Source: Shewanella algicola
Lineage (GTDB): Bacteria > Pseudomonadota > Gammaproteobacteria > Enterobacterales > Shewanellaceae
Length of the DNA stretch: 57,189 bases
NCBI RefSeq assembly: GCF_014648035.1
Contig: NZ_BMQI01000030.1
Span: 1-57,189, forward strand
Direction: 5' to 3'
Shown here: one piece after another, positions 28,103 through 37,443 of the stretch
Layout of the letters: each line of letters opens with the position of its first letter
Numbering within the stretch: position 1 is the stretch's first letter
Notes under the pieces: model-generated
The model's database searches: none
What the model was told of the DNA's origin: nothing
The model's input: only the letters and a program-made list of their open reading frames with translations
Made by a program: the position numbers and the translations under genes

Positions 28103-28357
28103 ATGACTGAATTTATTAATCGTCGTGGAAGTTTTAACTACACGAATTTCGTTAAATATATTTCTGAAACATTAACAGCAGGGCAGGTTATCCATCCTCG
28201 TTGTGTCAGAGAAACACGGAGTTTTGGCAATACCGATACCATCGAAAAGACAGAGAAATCATTAAGAATGGCGTTCGACCTTCACCTGGGTAGTGCTAAT
28301 CCTGACTTTAAACGCAAGCGTTCTCAACATGGTGGCTACGAATACCTGAGACTTTAA
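28103..28357 (+). CDS. Unknown 84-aa protein
   Basis: Start at ATG 28103 with GGAGAGAG directly upstream. Basic C-terminus (FKRKRSQHGGYEYLRL). No family recognised. It lies immediately before the DndC-like pseudogene. Confidence 0.6.
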   Translation: MTEFINRRGSFNYTNFVKYISETLTAGQVIHPRCVRETRSFGNTDTIEKTEKSLRMAFDLHLGSANPDFKRKRSQHGGYEYLRL

Positions 28358-28372
28358 ACCTAAGTTGCCGGT

Positions 28373-28383
28373 TATGAACTTTA
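28373..28383 (+). promoter_or_regulatory. AGTTGC-type element, DndC-like gene
   Basis: AGTTGCCGGTT, 51 bp before the start at 28424; CATAAT lies 16 nt downstream. Confidence 0.5.
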
Positions 28384-28423
28384 AAGCATAATTTTTGTAT
28401 TCAAGCACTAATGGACTCGACAA

Positions 28424-30147
28424 ATGAATACAGCAATAGACTTTAAATACCTTGATGAGATAGGTCATAACCATGCTCTATTTGAACAAACAGTAGCTCG
28501 CGCACAACCGTTGTTCTTAGACGGTTGGATTGCGACTATCGGCTTGTCAGGTAAAGATTCCGGTGCTGCAAGTATTTGTCTCGTTGAAGCACTACGAAGA
28601 GCTAAGGCTATTAAAGATGATGTGGGGCCATTACACGTTGTCACCACGAATACCACATTAGAGAACATTGTATTACATGATTATATTATGTCGTTACATA
28701 ATGATGTAGTCGAATACGGTGAACGCAATAACCTACCTATTTTCAGCCATGAACTAAGACCCTCTTTAGCGGCTCAACCAATTGTCGAATACATTTGAGG
28801 AAAATTACTTAGAACCCCTGAGACCACCGCTAGAGCAAGAGACTGTGCTGTATCTTGGAAAGTTGAGCCAATGAAAGCATTCTTAAACGGGTTAACTAAA
28901 CAGTATCAGACAGATAAAATCCTTTCAATTTCAGGTTCTAGAGACGATGAGAGTGCCGCGCGAAAACCAATTTATCAAAGCGAAACGAATCGTCCTGTAC
29001 ACCTGTTCAAACAGCTCTAGGTTGGTCGTTGGCATTAATTAAAGACTGGTCACTTAATGATGTATGGCAACTGTTTTCTATTGTTGATGATGGTGATATT
29101 GAAAGTTACAGCGACAATTTCCATTATATGAAAAAGCACTATTCAGCTGGAAATGCCGGTGTTTGTGATTTGTTCGCGGGTAATTTAGCTCAAAATAAAA
29201 GCTGTGGAAGTAGGTTTGGATGTTTTCTTTGTGCGTTAAACAAGGAGGATTTATCACTTGAAAATCAGATGGATACAGACCCAAAAACATACGGTTTCAT
29301 GCGACCATTGAACGATCTTAGAACCTATATGATCAACACACTTTTTGACTATAACAACAGATCTACACTCGGCCGCAAATTATCAAAAGATGGATATATC
29401 AAAGTAGGGTTAAATCAGTATTCATTACCCTATCGAATGAAACTATTAAAAATGGTCCTTACCATTCAACAAGAGGCGTATGAAACATCAGGTAATCACA
29501 CGATAGATCTTATTGATTACAAAGAATTGCTGGCTATTCAGTTTGCATGGTCTAGAGAGGGCGGAGAAAGCTGGAATGGCACTCAAGATTTGGCATGATG
29601 TGGTAAACAACGGTCAACGCTATCCAATACCAAAAACTGTCTATCAGGAAAAGCAATTTACGCCCGAGTATACCTACTTCCCATTAATGAAGTTTGTTGA
29701 AAGTAGTCAACCCGAAGGGTTAGACGACGCAGGACTCGATGATAAATTTAAATCAATCGAACGAATGTTTAAGCGTAAGGGTGAGAAAAATAGGGTGATC
29801 AGATATACAGAATCACACTCATTTGATGTGATTACTCAAAATGCCTTTGCCATGACTTTGTGGAAGATTTCTATCTCGAATTGAAAGAAGAGGGTCATTT
29901 AGAAAATAAGTGCCCTACAGTGATGCTCAAACAACTTTTAGAATCAGGTGTTGTGACACTAGCAAAAGGGACAATTGGTCGCGTTCACGACGATGCAAGA
30001 CGAGCGCAAGCGTTGAACTGTCTACGCAGCACAACCGGAATTCCAACCGCTGAGGCTATCATGATGCTGTCTGTATCTGAAAAGGTGATGAATGCAGAAA
30101 TCGCAACTAGACAGCTATCACAGTCTAAACAACAACGTTTATTTTAA
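28424..30147 (+). pseudogene. Decayed DndC-like / PAPS-reductase-family sulfurtransferase
   Basis: Four consecutive frames together give one protein of about 570 aa. The first piece has the PP-loop IGLSGKDSGAAS. Another has the iron-sulfur signature CGSRFGCFLCALNKEDLSLEN, very like DndC (RFGCWTC...KDKS). The pieces are separated by an in-frame TGA at 28796-28798 and by frameshifts near 29005-29018, near 29575-29598 and near 29850-29880. DndC-type proteins load sulfur in DNA phosphorothioation or related chemistry. No dndB/D/E partner is visible. A mixture of stop and indels points to a real pseudogene, though some indels could be sequencing errors. Confidence 0.85.
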
Positions 30148-30211
30148 CCTTTACATCAATAAGATAGCGATTATAAAATTAATTTTAACATCCCAAAATA
30201 AGGAGTCTCAA

Positions 30212-30691
30212 TTGAAAAGGATACTATTACTATTATCGCTAGTGCTTTCAAATAACGCATTAGCTGAAGAATCAATTCCACTTAAACATGCTACAACTCA
30301 TGGAATAAAGAAATGTCTACCTGCTGTTAAGAGCATTGCAGAATTCCTTGCAAAAGGGAATCATGGTGCCAATAGCTTGTGGAATAAAAATACTCCTGAT
30401 GAATCTGCCTTTACATCGGTTATTGAACAATCATTTAAAGATAGCCCCATCTTATCGACTATGACTGTAACCCGAACAAAATCAGACGACTGTTATAGTG
30501 AATATGAGAAGATCTTTTACTTTGAAGAAAATTGCATGGCAACGGCTCAGACAACGTTCAAAGGTGCTGAATACGAAGGCATGGTAAACAAATATATTAC
30601 GTTTTTAAATCATGAGGGTATCGATACTTACTTGATGCCTGCTGGCCCAGGCTGTGTCGTCATAAGAAGAGAAGCCTACATGAATTTGTAG
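30212..30691 (+). CDS. Secreted small protein of unknown function
   Basis: 159 aa from a TTG at 30212, chosen because AAGGAG lies six bases upstream and the product then begins with a signal peptide (MKRILLLLSLVLSNNALA, cut before EE). The frame is open from 30092, but that would bury the signal. Five cysteines in the mature part suggest disulfides. No family recognised. Confidence 0.6.
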   Translation: MKRILLLLSLVLSNNALAEESIPLKHATTHGIKKCLPAVKSIAEFLAKGNHGANSLWNKNTPDESAFTSVIEQSFKDSPILSTMTVTRTKSDDCYSEYEKIFYFEENCMATAQTTFKGAEYEGMVNKYITFLNHEGIDTYLMPAGPGCVVIRREAYMNL

Positions 30692-30743
30692 TTCACTAAA
30701 TATAGAATTGGAGGTTCCATACCCTCCAATTCTATTGGATACA

Positions 30744-31826
30744 TTATTTGGCCGTCAATGCTTGTTGCATTTCGGCTATTTGCTCATCCCGATAAACTAA
30801 CATTTGTTTTAACTCGCCTTGTTTCTCAATCAACTTCAATAATTCTGCCTGAGCACTAGCATCATCTTGTGTGACTCGATCTAGTTTAGAACGTAGTTCA
30901 CGCTGCTCACGGTCTTTCTCTTCAACAAGCCGTCTTAATGCCGATTCATTTTGTATCGCTTGCTCATACTGATTTAAGCTACTTAATACCAAATCATCTT
31001 TCGATTTCAGTTTCTCTTTCGTTACAGCTAATTCACGTGTCAGGTTGTTATGCTCAGTGCTTAACTTGGATAATGACTCTTCAAGCTTCTGAACCCTTAA
31101 CGTTGATTGTTCTTCCGATACAGCGGCGCGTTCTTTTATTTCGACAACAAGTGAGGCGTTACTTTCAAGCTTCAACTGAGCTTTGGCCAACTCCGTTCGT
31201 TGATTCTCATTTAGCTCACGCAATTCATTATTTTTCGATGTTAGAGAATCGATTTGATTTTTTAACTGCTCAACAACCAAACTTTTTTCATTGTTTAACC
31301 GTGACTCCAAATCGCTCATCTGGCGCTCTAATCTATCAATAGCCGCCACTTTATCTTTTTCTAATCGTTCTGCGTGTTGTTTTGCTTCTCTGGTTAGTAA
31401 AGTAATTTCATTTTGTAACTCTTGCACCTGGTCGCTTAGGCTATCAGCTCTTTCCTGGTGAGAAACCAAATCACTATCTGCTTTTTCTAAACCTAAAACA
31501 GCGGCGTCACGCTCTTCTGTTAATTCGATTAATTTATCACTGTATTCATTTTTAGCTTCAGTATGAAAACGGGCTATCTCAGTGACAAATGCATTTTGAA
31601 ACGTGTCACTAAATCCGAAGGCATCAAAAAGCGTTTTCTTAGAGCTTTCTAGGTCTAACCGCCACTCTTTATGGTATTTGTGAATAGTCGATGTACTTTT
31701 TACGTCGGGCAACAGCGATAAGACCGTTCGGATCTTTACCTTTGTATTCTCTGCGTATAGCTGATTGCAAATTTTAAAAACCCGCTCTCTGACTGATAAC
31801 TCAGTAGAAGGTGTATCGATGCTCAT
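30744..31826 (-). CDS. kfrA: KfrA-type plasmid DNA-binding coiled-coil protein
   Basis: 360 aa. Residues about 10-70 match the KfrA N-terminal DNA-binding domain (RERVFKICNQLYAENTKVKIRTV...TIHKYHKEW). Residues about 100-350 are almost continuous coiled coil. KfrA proteins repress their own promoter and assist plasmid segregation as a scaffold. The upstream region contains a consensus-like promoter and a palindrome suited to autorepression. Confidence 0.88.
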   Translation of the reverse strand: MSIDTPSTELSVRERVFKICNQLYAENTKVKIRTVLSLLPDVKSTSTIHKYHKEWRLDLESSKKTLFDAFGFSDTFQNAFVTEIARFHTEAKNEYSDKLIELTEERDAAVLGLEKADSDLVSHQERADSLSDQVQELQNEITLLTREAKQHAERLEKDKVAAIDRLERQMSDLESRLNNEKSLVVEQLKNQIDSLTSKNNELRELNENQRTELAKAQLKLESNASLVVEIKERAAVSEEQSTLRVQKLEESLSKLSTEHNNLTRELAVTKEKLKSKDDLVLSSLNQYEQAIQNESALRRLVEEKDREQRELRSKLDRVTQDDASAQAELLKLIEKQGELKQMLVYRDEQIAEMQQALTAK

Positions 31827-31859
31827 AGTGTTTACCTGCCGTAATGTTCAACTGAGCAA

Positions 31860-31910
31860 ATAATACTTCTTTCGAAAAATACCGTCAATTGATTGTTTGT
31901 TCGCGAACAA
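31860..31910 (-). promoter_or_regulatory. kfrA promoter and palindromic operator
   Basis: On the minus strand TTGACG (31888-31883) and TATTAT (31865-31860) are separated by 17 nt. Directly upstream, TTGTTCGCGAACAA at 31897-31910 is a perfect 14-bp palindrome; further TGTTCG half-sites occur to about 32050. Confidence 0.7.
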
Positions 31911-32015
31911 TGTTCGTTCGTTCTTATTCATATAAACATAAAAACGTTCAAAAATAAGGTTTAATAATAAAGTGTCATAGAACATTTTTCATTTTTGTTC
32001 GCATGTTTTCGGCTA

Positions 32016-32024
32016 AGTTGCCCG
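32016..32024 (+). promoter_or_regulatory. AGTTGC-type element, 95-aa gene
   Basis: AGTTGCCCG, 63 bp before the start at 32079; CTTATA lies 17 nt downstream. Confidence 0.5.
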
Positions 32025-32078
32025 TTCTGTTCGCCATGTTCTTATATGGGTATCGAACGTTATTGGTAAGGGTGTCAA

Positions 32079-32366
32079 ATGGAAGCGGTTAAAAATCTTG
32101 AGTATGTTGGCGGTCAAATGGGATTCTTTTTTGGTTCCGAAGCCGAATTAACGTCATATATCGAACAAACTCAAGAAAGTAAAAAGTTGACAGGTCGCGT
32201 TCAAGTCAAAGCTACCGACTTCTTTCATCGCTTCCCACTGTCTAAAATGGGGATGGTGGCACGTTATAATACCAACGTGAATGCCATTAAAACGCTAATA
32301 GCATTGAATGAGGCACAAGCTGAGGCAACTCATGCAGAACAACTCACAATGGCTAAATATGTATGA
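32079..32366 (+). CDS. Unknown 95-aa protein
   Basis: Beginning MEAVKNLEYVGGQMGFFFGS; the C-terminal half is helical. Divergent from kfrA and sharing its control region. No family recognised. Confidence 0.6.
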   Translation: MEAVKNLEYVGGQMGFFFGSEAELTSYIEQTQESKKLTGRVQVKATDFFHRFPLSKMGMVARYNTNVNAIKTLIALNEAQAEATHAEQLTMAKYV

Positions 32367-32564
32367 TGTTACATATAAGTTAAATATATCGTAGGCACTA
32401 GCCTTCTATATAAATCATAAGGTTAAATCAGGTTGTTTTAATCATTATGTCCATTTATTTACTATTTAGCAGCCGGTATTCTAAGGCGAATGTCGATATA
32501 ATGACGTGGTTTAATTGATACGACTAACCCAGTTAAGACATAATTGATTTAACTGGAGATTAAA

Positions 32565-32858
32565 ATGAAAACACGTAAAACCTATTCCAAAGAATTCAAA
32601 CTTGATGCTATCGCATTAGTTAGAGAGCAAAATTACAGTATTGCTGAAGCTGCTAGAAATTTAGAAGTAACACCTCAGCTTCTTGGTCGATGGATAAAAG
32701 AAGCAGAAAATGATGATGGCAATGCTTTTAGAGGTAACGGCAAGTTAACGCCTGAGCAGGAAGAGATCCGCAAGCTAAAAGCACAAGTTAAGCGCTTAGA
32801 AATGGAGCGTGAAATACTAAAAAAAGCGACGGTCTTCTTTGCCAAAGAAACGAAATAA
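32565..32858 (+). mobile_element. IS3-family transposase OrfA
   Basis: 97 aa, complete. An HTH of the IS3/IS911 type (YSIAEAARNLEVTPQLLGRWI) is followed by a leucine-zipper helix (EIRKLKAQVKRLEMEREILKKA). OrfA alone binds IS ends but cannot transpose without OrfB. The OrfB frame that follows is cut after about 60 codons, so the element is a non-autonomous remnant. Left inverted repeat not identified. Confidence 0.88.
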
Positions 32859-33061
32859 AATACGCGTTTATTGCCCAAAATAAGAAGATCTGGCCAGTGA
32901 TATTAATGTGTCACGTGTTGGGTGTGAAAAACAATAATTACTACAGTTATCAAAAGCGGAAGTCTCAGGCCCCTGTTGATACAGAGCATCAAGAAATGTT
33001 GCAGTGGGTGAAGAATATCGCCGAGTTTAGCGATAACATAATGATGTGGCCTCCTATATAA
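32858..33061 (+). pseudogene. Truncated IS3-family OrfB (5' fragment)
   Basis: KYAFIAQNKKIWPV and later YYSYQKRKSQ are the typical N-terminal part of an IS3-group OrfB. The integrase (DDE) domain is missing. Similarity to OrfB is lost near 33037, where the sequence passes into the M91 toxin-like frame, marking a recombination junction. Confidence 0.8.
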
Positions 33062-33471
33062 GTGCCTTGAGCAAAACAAGTACAGGCCATGAAATGCTAA
33101 CAGCGTTAGCGGAAAGCGGTACTGGGTTAGCGATCTTTGAAAATATTGGACAATCAGCGGCTACTGGCAGGGGGTTCTTTGATTTTTCATGGGATAAAAC
33201 AATTATTGCACTAGATCCCAGAGCTGTTAGAGCGCCTGCGGGTTTATTCCAAACTTTAAGAAGGACAGCCGCAAGACCTTATATACCAGCCCAACATTCT
33301 TTAGGTCATGAATTAGTTCATGCATTGCAAAATGCCTCATGGAACAACGGAGCACCTAAAATTTCTCACAATATATCAGGTAGTTCTGCTTGGGAAACTC
33401 AAGCGGTTGCTTATACGAACTTAATACGGCAACAACAAGGATATCAATATTTTCGAATGAGATATGATTAA
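33046..33471 (+). CDS. Orphan M91-type metallopeptidase toxin domain
   Basis: 141 aa from a GTG without a clear ribosome site. HELVH at about 88-92 is the zinc motif of the M91 (NleD-like) peptidases that occur as C-terminal toxins of Rhs and other polymorphic proteins. The N-terminus is abrupt and lies at the end of the IS remnant, so this looks like a toxin tip cut off from its carrier. It is directly followed by a small membrane protein, the usual place of an immunity gene. Whether it is translated is uncertain. Confidence 0.6.
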   Translation: MASYISALSKTSTGHEMLTALAESGTGLAIFENIGQSAATGRGFFDFSWDKTIIALDPRAVRAPAGLFQTLRRTAARPYIPAQHSLGHELVHALQNASWNNGAPKISHNISGSSAWETQAVAYTNLIRQQQGYQYFRMRYD

Positions 33472-33488
33472 TTTTTGGAGTTTTCGAT

Positions 33489-33896
33489 ATGAAAATGAAT
33501 AGTATTAGAAATCCACTTATACTGTTTTCTCTAACAGTAATTGGTTTTTTAATAGGTATTTGGTTGGCTCCTCATGAGCCAATTACATCCTTTTTACCGA
33601 CTCAAAGTGAGAGCGAAGATTTTAAACAAGCCGTGAATACTATTGCTCTTGTTTCAGGGGTTTCGACTTCTATTTTTGCATTTGTCGCTGGTTATTTTAT
33701 TAGTGCACCCAATGTACAAGTAATTGCATCTGTTGTAATTGTAGGTCTACTCTACATCAGCCTCGATTTTATTCGGTTCGGACAATTGACCACTAGCAAC
33801 TTAATTTGGTTATCTATTTTTGTTCTAGGAATGTTACTAATTTGGGGGTTGGAAAGACTTTCTGTTCTTTATTTTAAAAGAAATCTAAAACGCTAA
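33489..33896 (+). CDS. Four-helix membrane protein, candidate immunity protein
   Basis: 135 aa with four hydrophobic segments and a basic tail (YFKRNLKR). GGAG lies nine bases before the ATG. Its position 17 bp after the M91 domain fits an immunity gene, but a membrane location is not what a peptidase acting in the cytosol would need, so the pairing is tentative. Confidence 0.5.
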   Translation: MKMNSIRNPLILFSLTVIGFLIGIWLAPHEPITSFLPTQSESEDFKQAVNTIALVSGVSTSIFAFVAGYFISAPNVQVIASVVIVGLLYISLDFIRFGQLTTSNLIWLSIFVLGMLLIWGLERLSVLYFKRNLKR

Positions 33897-34024
33897 ATCT
33901 TTGTAATTTATTAAAATAACTAAAAAAACAGTCTCGGGAACAAATGGAAGCCAGCAGCCGCTGGTTTTCTTTTATCTGGCGTTTGGCTTTGTTTCCTAAA
34001 TCGACTGAACTAAATCTGTAACGA

Positions 34025-34420
34025 TTGATCAGAACGGCATTTGGATTTAGTAAGGGAAATTGCGGCGATTGTTACGTAAAAAATGCAGCTGGTCAGCTTA
34101 CAGATACCTTAAAAACAGGCGCTAGAATTGGAAAAATTGCAGCTCATGCCATAGCCGGTGGTATTAGTAGCGTGTTAAATGGAGGTCAGTTTGGTCAAGG
34201 GTTTGCTAGTGCTGGATTAACTCAGGCTTTAGCGCCCGCAATTGACAGAATCGATGCGGGATGTCGGTTTAGTGCTGGCCGTGTTATCGCAGCGACAGTT
34301 GTTGGAGGTACTGCTTCGTATTTAAGTGGCGGGAAGTTTGCGAACGGAGCTATTACAGGTGCATTCTCAAGGTTATTTAATGATGAGGTTCATAATGAAA
34401 GAAAAATGGTTACTGCGTAA
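34025..34420 (+). pseudogene. Fragment of an Rhs/polymorphic-toxin pre-toxin region
   Basis: 131 codons from a TTG. The glycine-rich repeats IAGGISSVLNGGQFGQGFASAG and VVGGTASYLSGGKFANGAITGAFSRLFN are typical of the segment just before the toxin in Rhs, CdiA and similar proteins. It has no carrier N-terminus. Probably a second displaced tip belonging to the same former locus as the M91 domain. Confidence 0.55.
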
Positions 34421-34691
34421 GTAAAAGCTGGATTGAAAGGAATTATTGAAGCTGGTTATGATGTTGGCATCGACTAGAGCAAAAATGGTGATAGTTCCTT
34501 GTACTTTGAAATGTTCCTAGTGGGCTTAGTTAATATATACTGTATATAATTACAGTGCAATTGTTATGAGCCTGTATATCAATTGCCGTTGTTCATCTGC
34601 AACATTGATTTATATTGCCTTGGCTTAGTAGCGCATTTGGGTTCTCGTGTTGAAGTGATTGTACTTAACGCAATCAGGGACCACTGAACAC

Positions 34692-35042
34692 ATGAATACA
34701 ACAATGAACCAGGCGATGAGCCAATTTTATATTGACCAGGAAACAGCCATTAATATCCAAAAATTCTGCTCTGAAGAACTGAAGACGGTTCGATTAGCTC
34801 GCGTTATTCACAAAGTCATGATGAATATTCTCAGTAAACAAACACTTGCCCGTTTAGATAAAATCTATGCCGCGAAAGGATTTTCTGCATCTATTCAAAT
34901 TAATCAGATCAGCAATATTGCTATACGTGAAATGCTTGATCGGGAAGTGGTTCATGCTTTCGATGATGCACTGCTGAGCAATTCTTGGAAGAAAGTGTAT
35001 TCTGCTGGCCTATGCCCAACAGATACAAAAATTAGTCATTAA
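34692..35042 (+). CDS. Unknown 116-aa protein
   Basis: From ATG 34692; the frame is open from 34659. Mostly helical (ETAINIQKFCSEELKTVRLARVIHKV). The region 34421-34691 before it holds no gene. No family recognised. Confidence 0.55.
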   Translation: MNTTMNQAMSQFYIDQETAINIQKFCSEELKTVRLARVIHKVMMNILSKQTLARLDKIYAAKGFSASIQINQISNIAIREMLDREVVHAFDDALLSNSWKKVYSAGLCPTDTKISH

Positions 35043-35047
35043 TCGAT

Positions 35048-35841
35048 ATGTTTGAATTAAAAGTCTTTGATATGACAATGATGATGTCAATGGTGCACTC
35101 CATTGCTATTGGCCTAATGACGATGTTTATCATTGTATTTATTCGTAATCGTATTGCATCTATGACCAATTAAGTTCTGTATAAATCAATTGGTGTGGTT
35201 GGCATACCCGTACATGAATTATCTCATTTCATTGTTTGTTTGGCATTTATGCCTTTGGGTTACCGAGTTCAGAAACTTGAACTGTATAAACCGTCTAATG
35301 ATGACACTGTTGGGTATGTTCAGTATTCATATCAAAAGACATTCATGTCGCCAATTTGTAATCTCTTTATTGGTATTGCACCATTATTGGGTGGAACCTT
35401 AGCATTTGGATTTGTGACATGGATTTTAATGCTTGATGTATATCGGTTTGTTTTAGATAATTTAGTCAGCCTAAACGCTGTAGAATTCGATTTAAGCGTG
35501 TTTTTAAGTAATGTTGGCACGATGTTGGGATTGATCCTTTCTGGTCAACAGAGCGTCATTCAGACACTTTACTGGTATTTGTCAGTTACTCATTAACTGT
35601 TTTCTCTGTGCCGAGTAGAGCGGATTTGTTTCAAAGCAAATTGGGAGCGCTATATTTAGCTATTCTACTTATTGGCTTAGCAATTGTATTACCCGGACAG
35701 ATATTTAAAGGACTTGAGTTGTTAAACCAATTTAACCTTGTTTACTTAGGCATTGCTGTTTTGCACATTCTATTTTTTTGCTCATCCTGGCTTATAGTGG
35801 TTTGGTTACATTCATTCGAAGCAAGTAGATCCCTTCTTTAA
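35048..35841 (+). pseudogene. Decayed M50-like membrane metalloprotease
   Basis: An N-terminal piece from ATG 35048 runs to an in-frame TAA at 35171-35173. The same frame goes on through GIPVHELSHFIVC (HExxH zinc motif) and VGYVQYSY to 35596, then shifts near 35575-35595 to a frame with VPSRADLFQS and two more membrane helices. The whole resembles small integral-membrane metalloproteases of the M50/site-2 type. One stop and one frameshift indicate loss of function, unless they are sequence errors. Confidence 0.7.
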
Positions 35842-36360
35842 GAAACTTCAAAATAAGCTCTTCTATAATACTTATAAATAAATATACAAGATCTAAAAGA
35901 TATAAAGACTATAGGGATATGACGATAAGTCAATATTGTTATTGTTTTTCAATGGGTTAATTGCAACATAATAATGTTGTTTAATCATAAACCTGTCAAT
36001 CGAGATCTTTTAATTGTTGAATAAGATCAAATACATGGCTTTAAAGATCTTTTCTCCGTCATTAAGGATCATTATGTTGTCAAAGAAGATCATTTTTTAG
36101 TTCCGATTTATCCACAGGACTAAATATTAAGCATGTAGGCTGTTCTTTGACCGAATCACTCCCTTGAATTACATTTTGTTGTCTTACCGGATCATTAAAT
36201 CGTTATCTCAGTAACTATTTTTTGTTATTTAGTGCATTTGAAGTGGCGACGGGAGAGCGAGGCGAAAACATCAGATCATTTAGTTGGTATCCACATAAAC
36301 ATTTAGTTGGTATCTATAGATCACTTTTTGGGCGTTATAGTGATCATTTTTTGGTGCTAA
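35842..36360. other. Candidate replication origin (oriV)
   Basis: Ten GATC sites lie between 35890 and 36345, where about two are expected. Five of them, at 36004, 36025, 36046, 36067 and 36088, are exactly 21 bp apart within related words (AAGATC followed by A/T-rich sequence). A perfect DnaA box TTATCCACA follows at 36108-36116. Further along, ATTTAGTTGGTATC occurs at 36278 and 36301, 23 bp apart. Iterons, a DnaA box and AT-richness beside a Rep_3 gene are what a theta-replicating plasmid origin looks like; Dam methylation control is inferred. Confidence 0.8.
36001..36107. repeat. Five iterons at 21-bp period, each with GATC
   Basis: GATC cores at 36004, 36025, 36046, 36067 and 36088. The words around them are CGAGATCTTTT, TAAGATCAAAT, AAAGATCTTTT, AAGGATCATTA and GAAGATCATTT. 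The two-turn spacing places the cores on one face of the helix, as for initiator-binding iterons. Confidence 0.75.
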
Positions 36361-37443
36361 TTAGTCGTAACCAACCTTGGATTTCGCTTTCATTTGCTTA
36401 ATTTTCTCCAAGAACTTTTGCTTATCCTCTTTTGCCTTTTGCTCTGGCTCTACGACGAGAGCTGCCTCACGCTGATTAATGACATCGTAAATCTCATTGG
36501 CCGTATCCGTATCATCAAACACCATATAAGCTTCTGCTAGTAGGTTGAGCTCTGGTATGGTCAGCTTCTCATTTTTTAGACTCAGTTTAGTTTCGAGTTC
36601 CCTGATTGTATCTTTAGCTGTGTCTTCACTCATAGAGACCTTACTATCAATCCATTTGTAATGGAATTTGATACCAGTGGTCACTCTACCTTTCTTGATT
36701 AAGCTGTAGCCTAATTCACCTTTATCACTTTTGAATAATACGAGTTCATGCTTGCATATTTCACTAATTTCTTGAAATGAATCAGATATACAGCGCTTTA
36801 TAAATACGCCTGTTGGCCCTAGGCTTTGGTTGCCTTTGCTCAAGTTACCGTTTTCATCAAATAGCCCGAAATAACCTTTTAATTCGTCAATGGTTAAAGG
36901 GCGTTGATAACCTTCTTGCTTAAATCGAGATAGGATCTCATAAAGCCTTTTACTGTATGACTTCTTAAGCTTATACAATGGCTTTCTGTTAATTAATGCG
37001 TAACCTTTTTTCGAATAATCAATATACTGCTCTTTTAACTCAGGATTAGGGATGATTATCAGCTTTGCATTTTTGTATTTGATCCTGGCAAGGATAGGGA
37101 TGTAATCCCACTCATTTGTTTCTGTATTAGTAAAACCAACGGTACGAGTTGCCAACCTGTCTGCTACTGGGCTCAGTGTGGAACTTAAATGGCTCGATTC
37201 GATATCAAACCAATCTGATAGGATTTGTGCCGGGAATTCATAAGATGGACCGGATTTTGACTTCCAATGATCTTCTCTCATATGAGCGACCATTAAATTG
37301 AAAATGTTTTGTTCATGTACAGAAAGGCGCTGGCGCGAGAAGATGAGTTCATGTGACTTTTTAAATACTTCAGGCATTGATTCCTGCAAGCCTAAATCAA
37401 CATGTTTTTGTTTAGGTGCGCTGTTGTTACTGTTGGATGTCAT
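36361..37443 (-). CDS. Rep_3-family plasmid replication initiator
   Basis: 360 aa. Two winged-helix domains are evident: the first begins at about 25 (PEVFKKSHELIFSRQRLSVHEQNIFNLM), and YSKRLYEILSRFKQEGYQ at about 158-175 is the typical second-domain signature. The C-terminal 80 residues are charged and helical. It binds iterons and opens the adjacent origin. AAGG lies eight bases before the ATG. Repeat-rich DNA lies on both sides of the gene. Confidence 0.92.
   Translation of the reverse strand: MTSNSNNSAPKQKHVDLGLQESMPEVFKKSHELIFSRQRLSVHEQNIFNLMVAHMREDHWKSKSGPSYEFPAQILSDWFDIESSHLSSTLSPVADRLATRTVGFTNTETNEWDYIPILARIKYKNAKLIIIPNPELKEQYIDYSKKGYALINRKPLYKLKKSYSKRLYEILSRFKQEGYQRPLTIDELKGYFGLFDENGNLSKGNQSLGPTGVFIKRCISDSFQEISEICKHELVLFKSDKGELGYSLIKKGRVTTGIKFHYKWIDSKVSMSEDTAKDTIRELETKLSLKNEKLTIPELNLLAEAYMVFDDTDTANEIYDVINQREAALVVEPEQKAKEDKQKFLEKIKQMKAKSKVGYD

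Noticed and set aside
32565..33061. Complete IS3 element
   Set aside because: OrfB is truncated and no right end was found.
34581..34590. AATTGCCGTT as a further AGTTGC-type element
   Set aside because: It is 111 bp from the next start, outside the spacing of the others.
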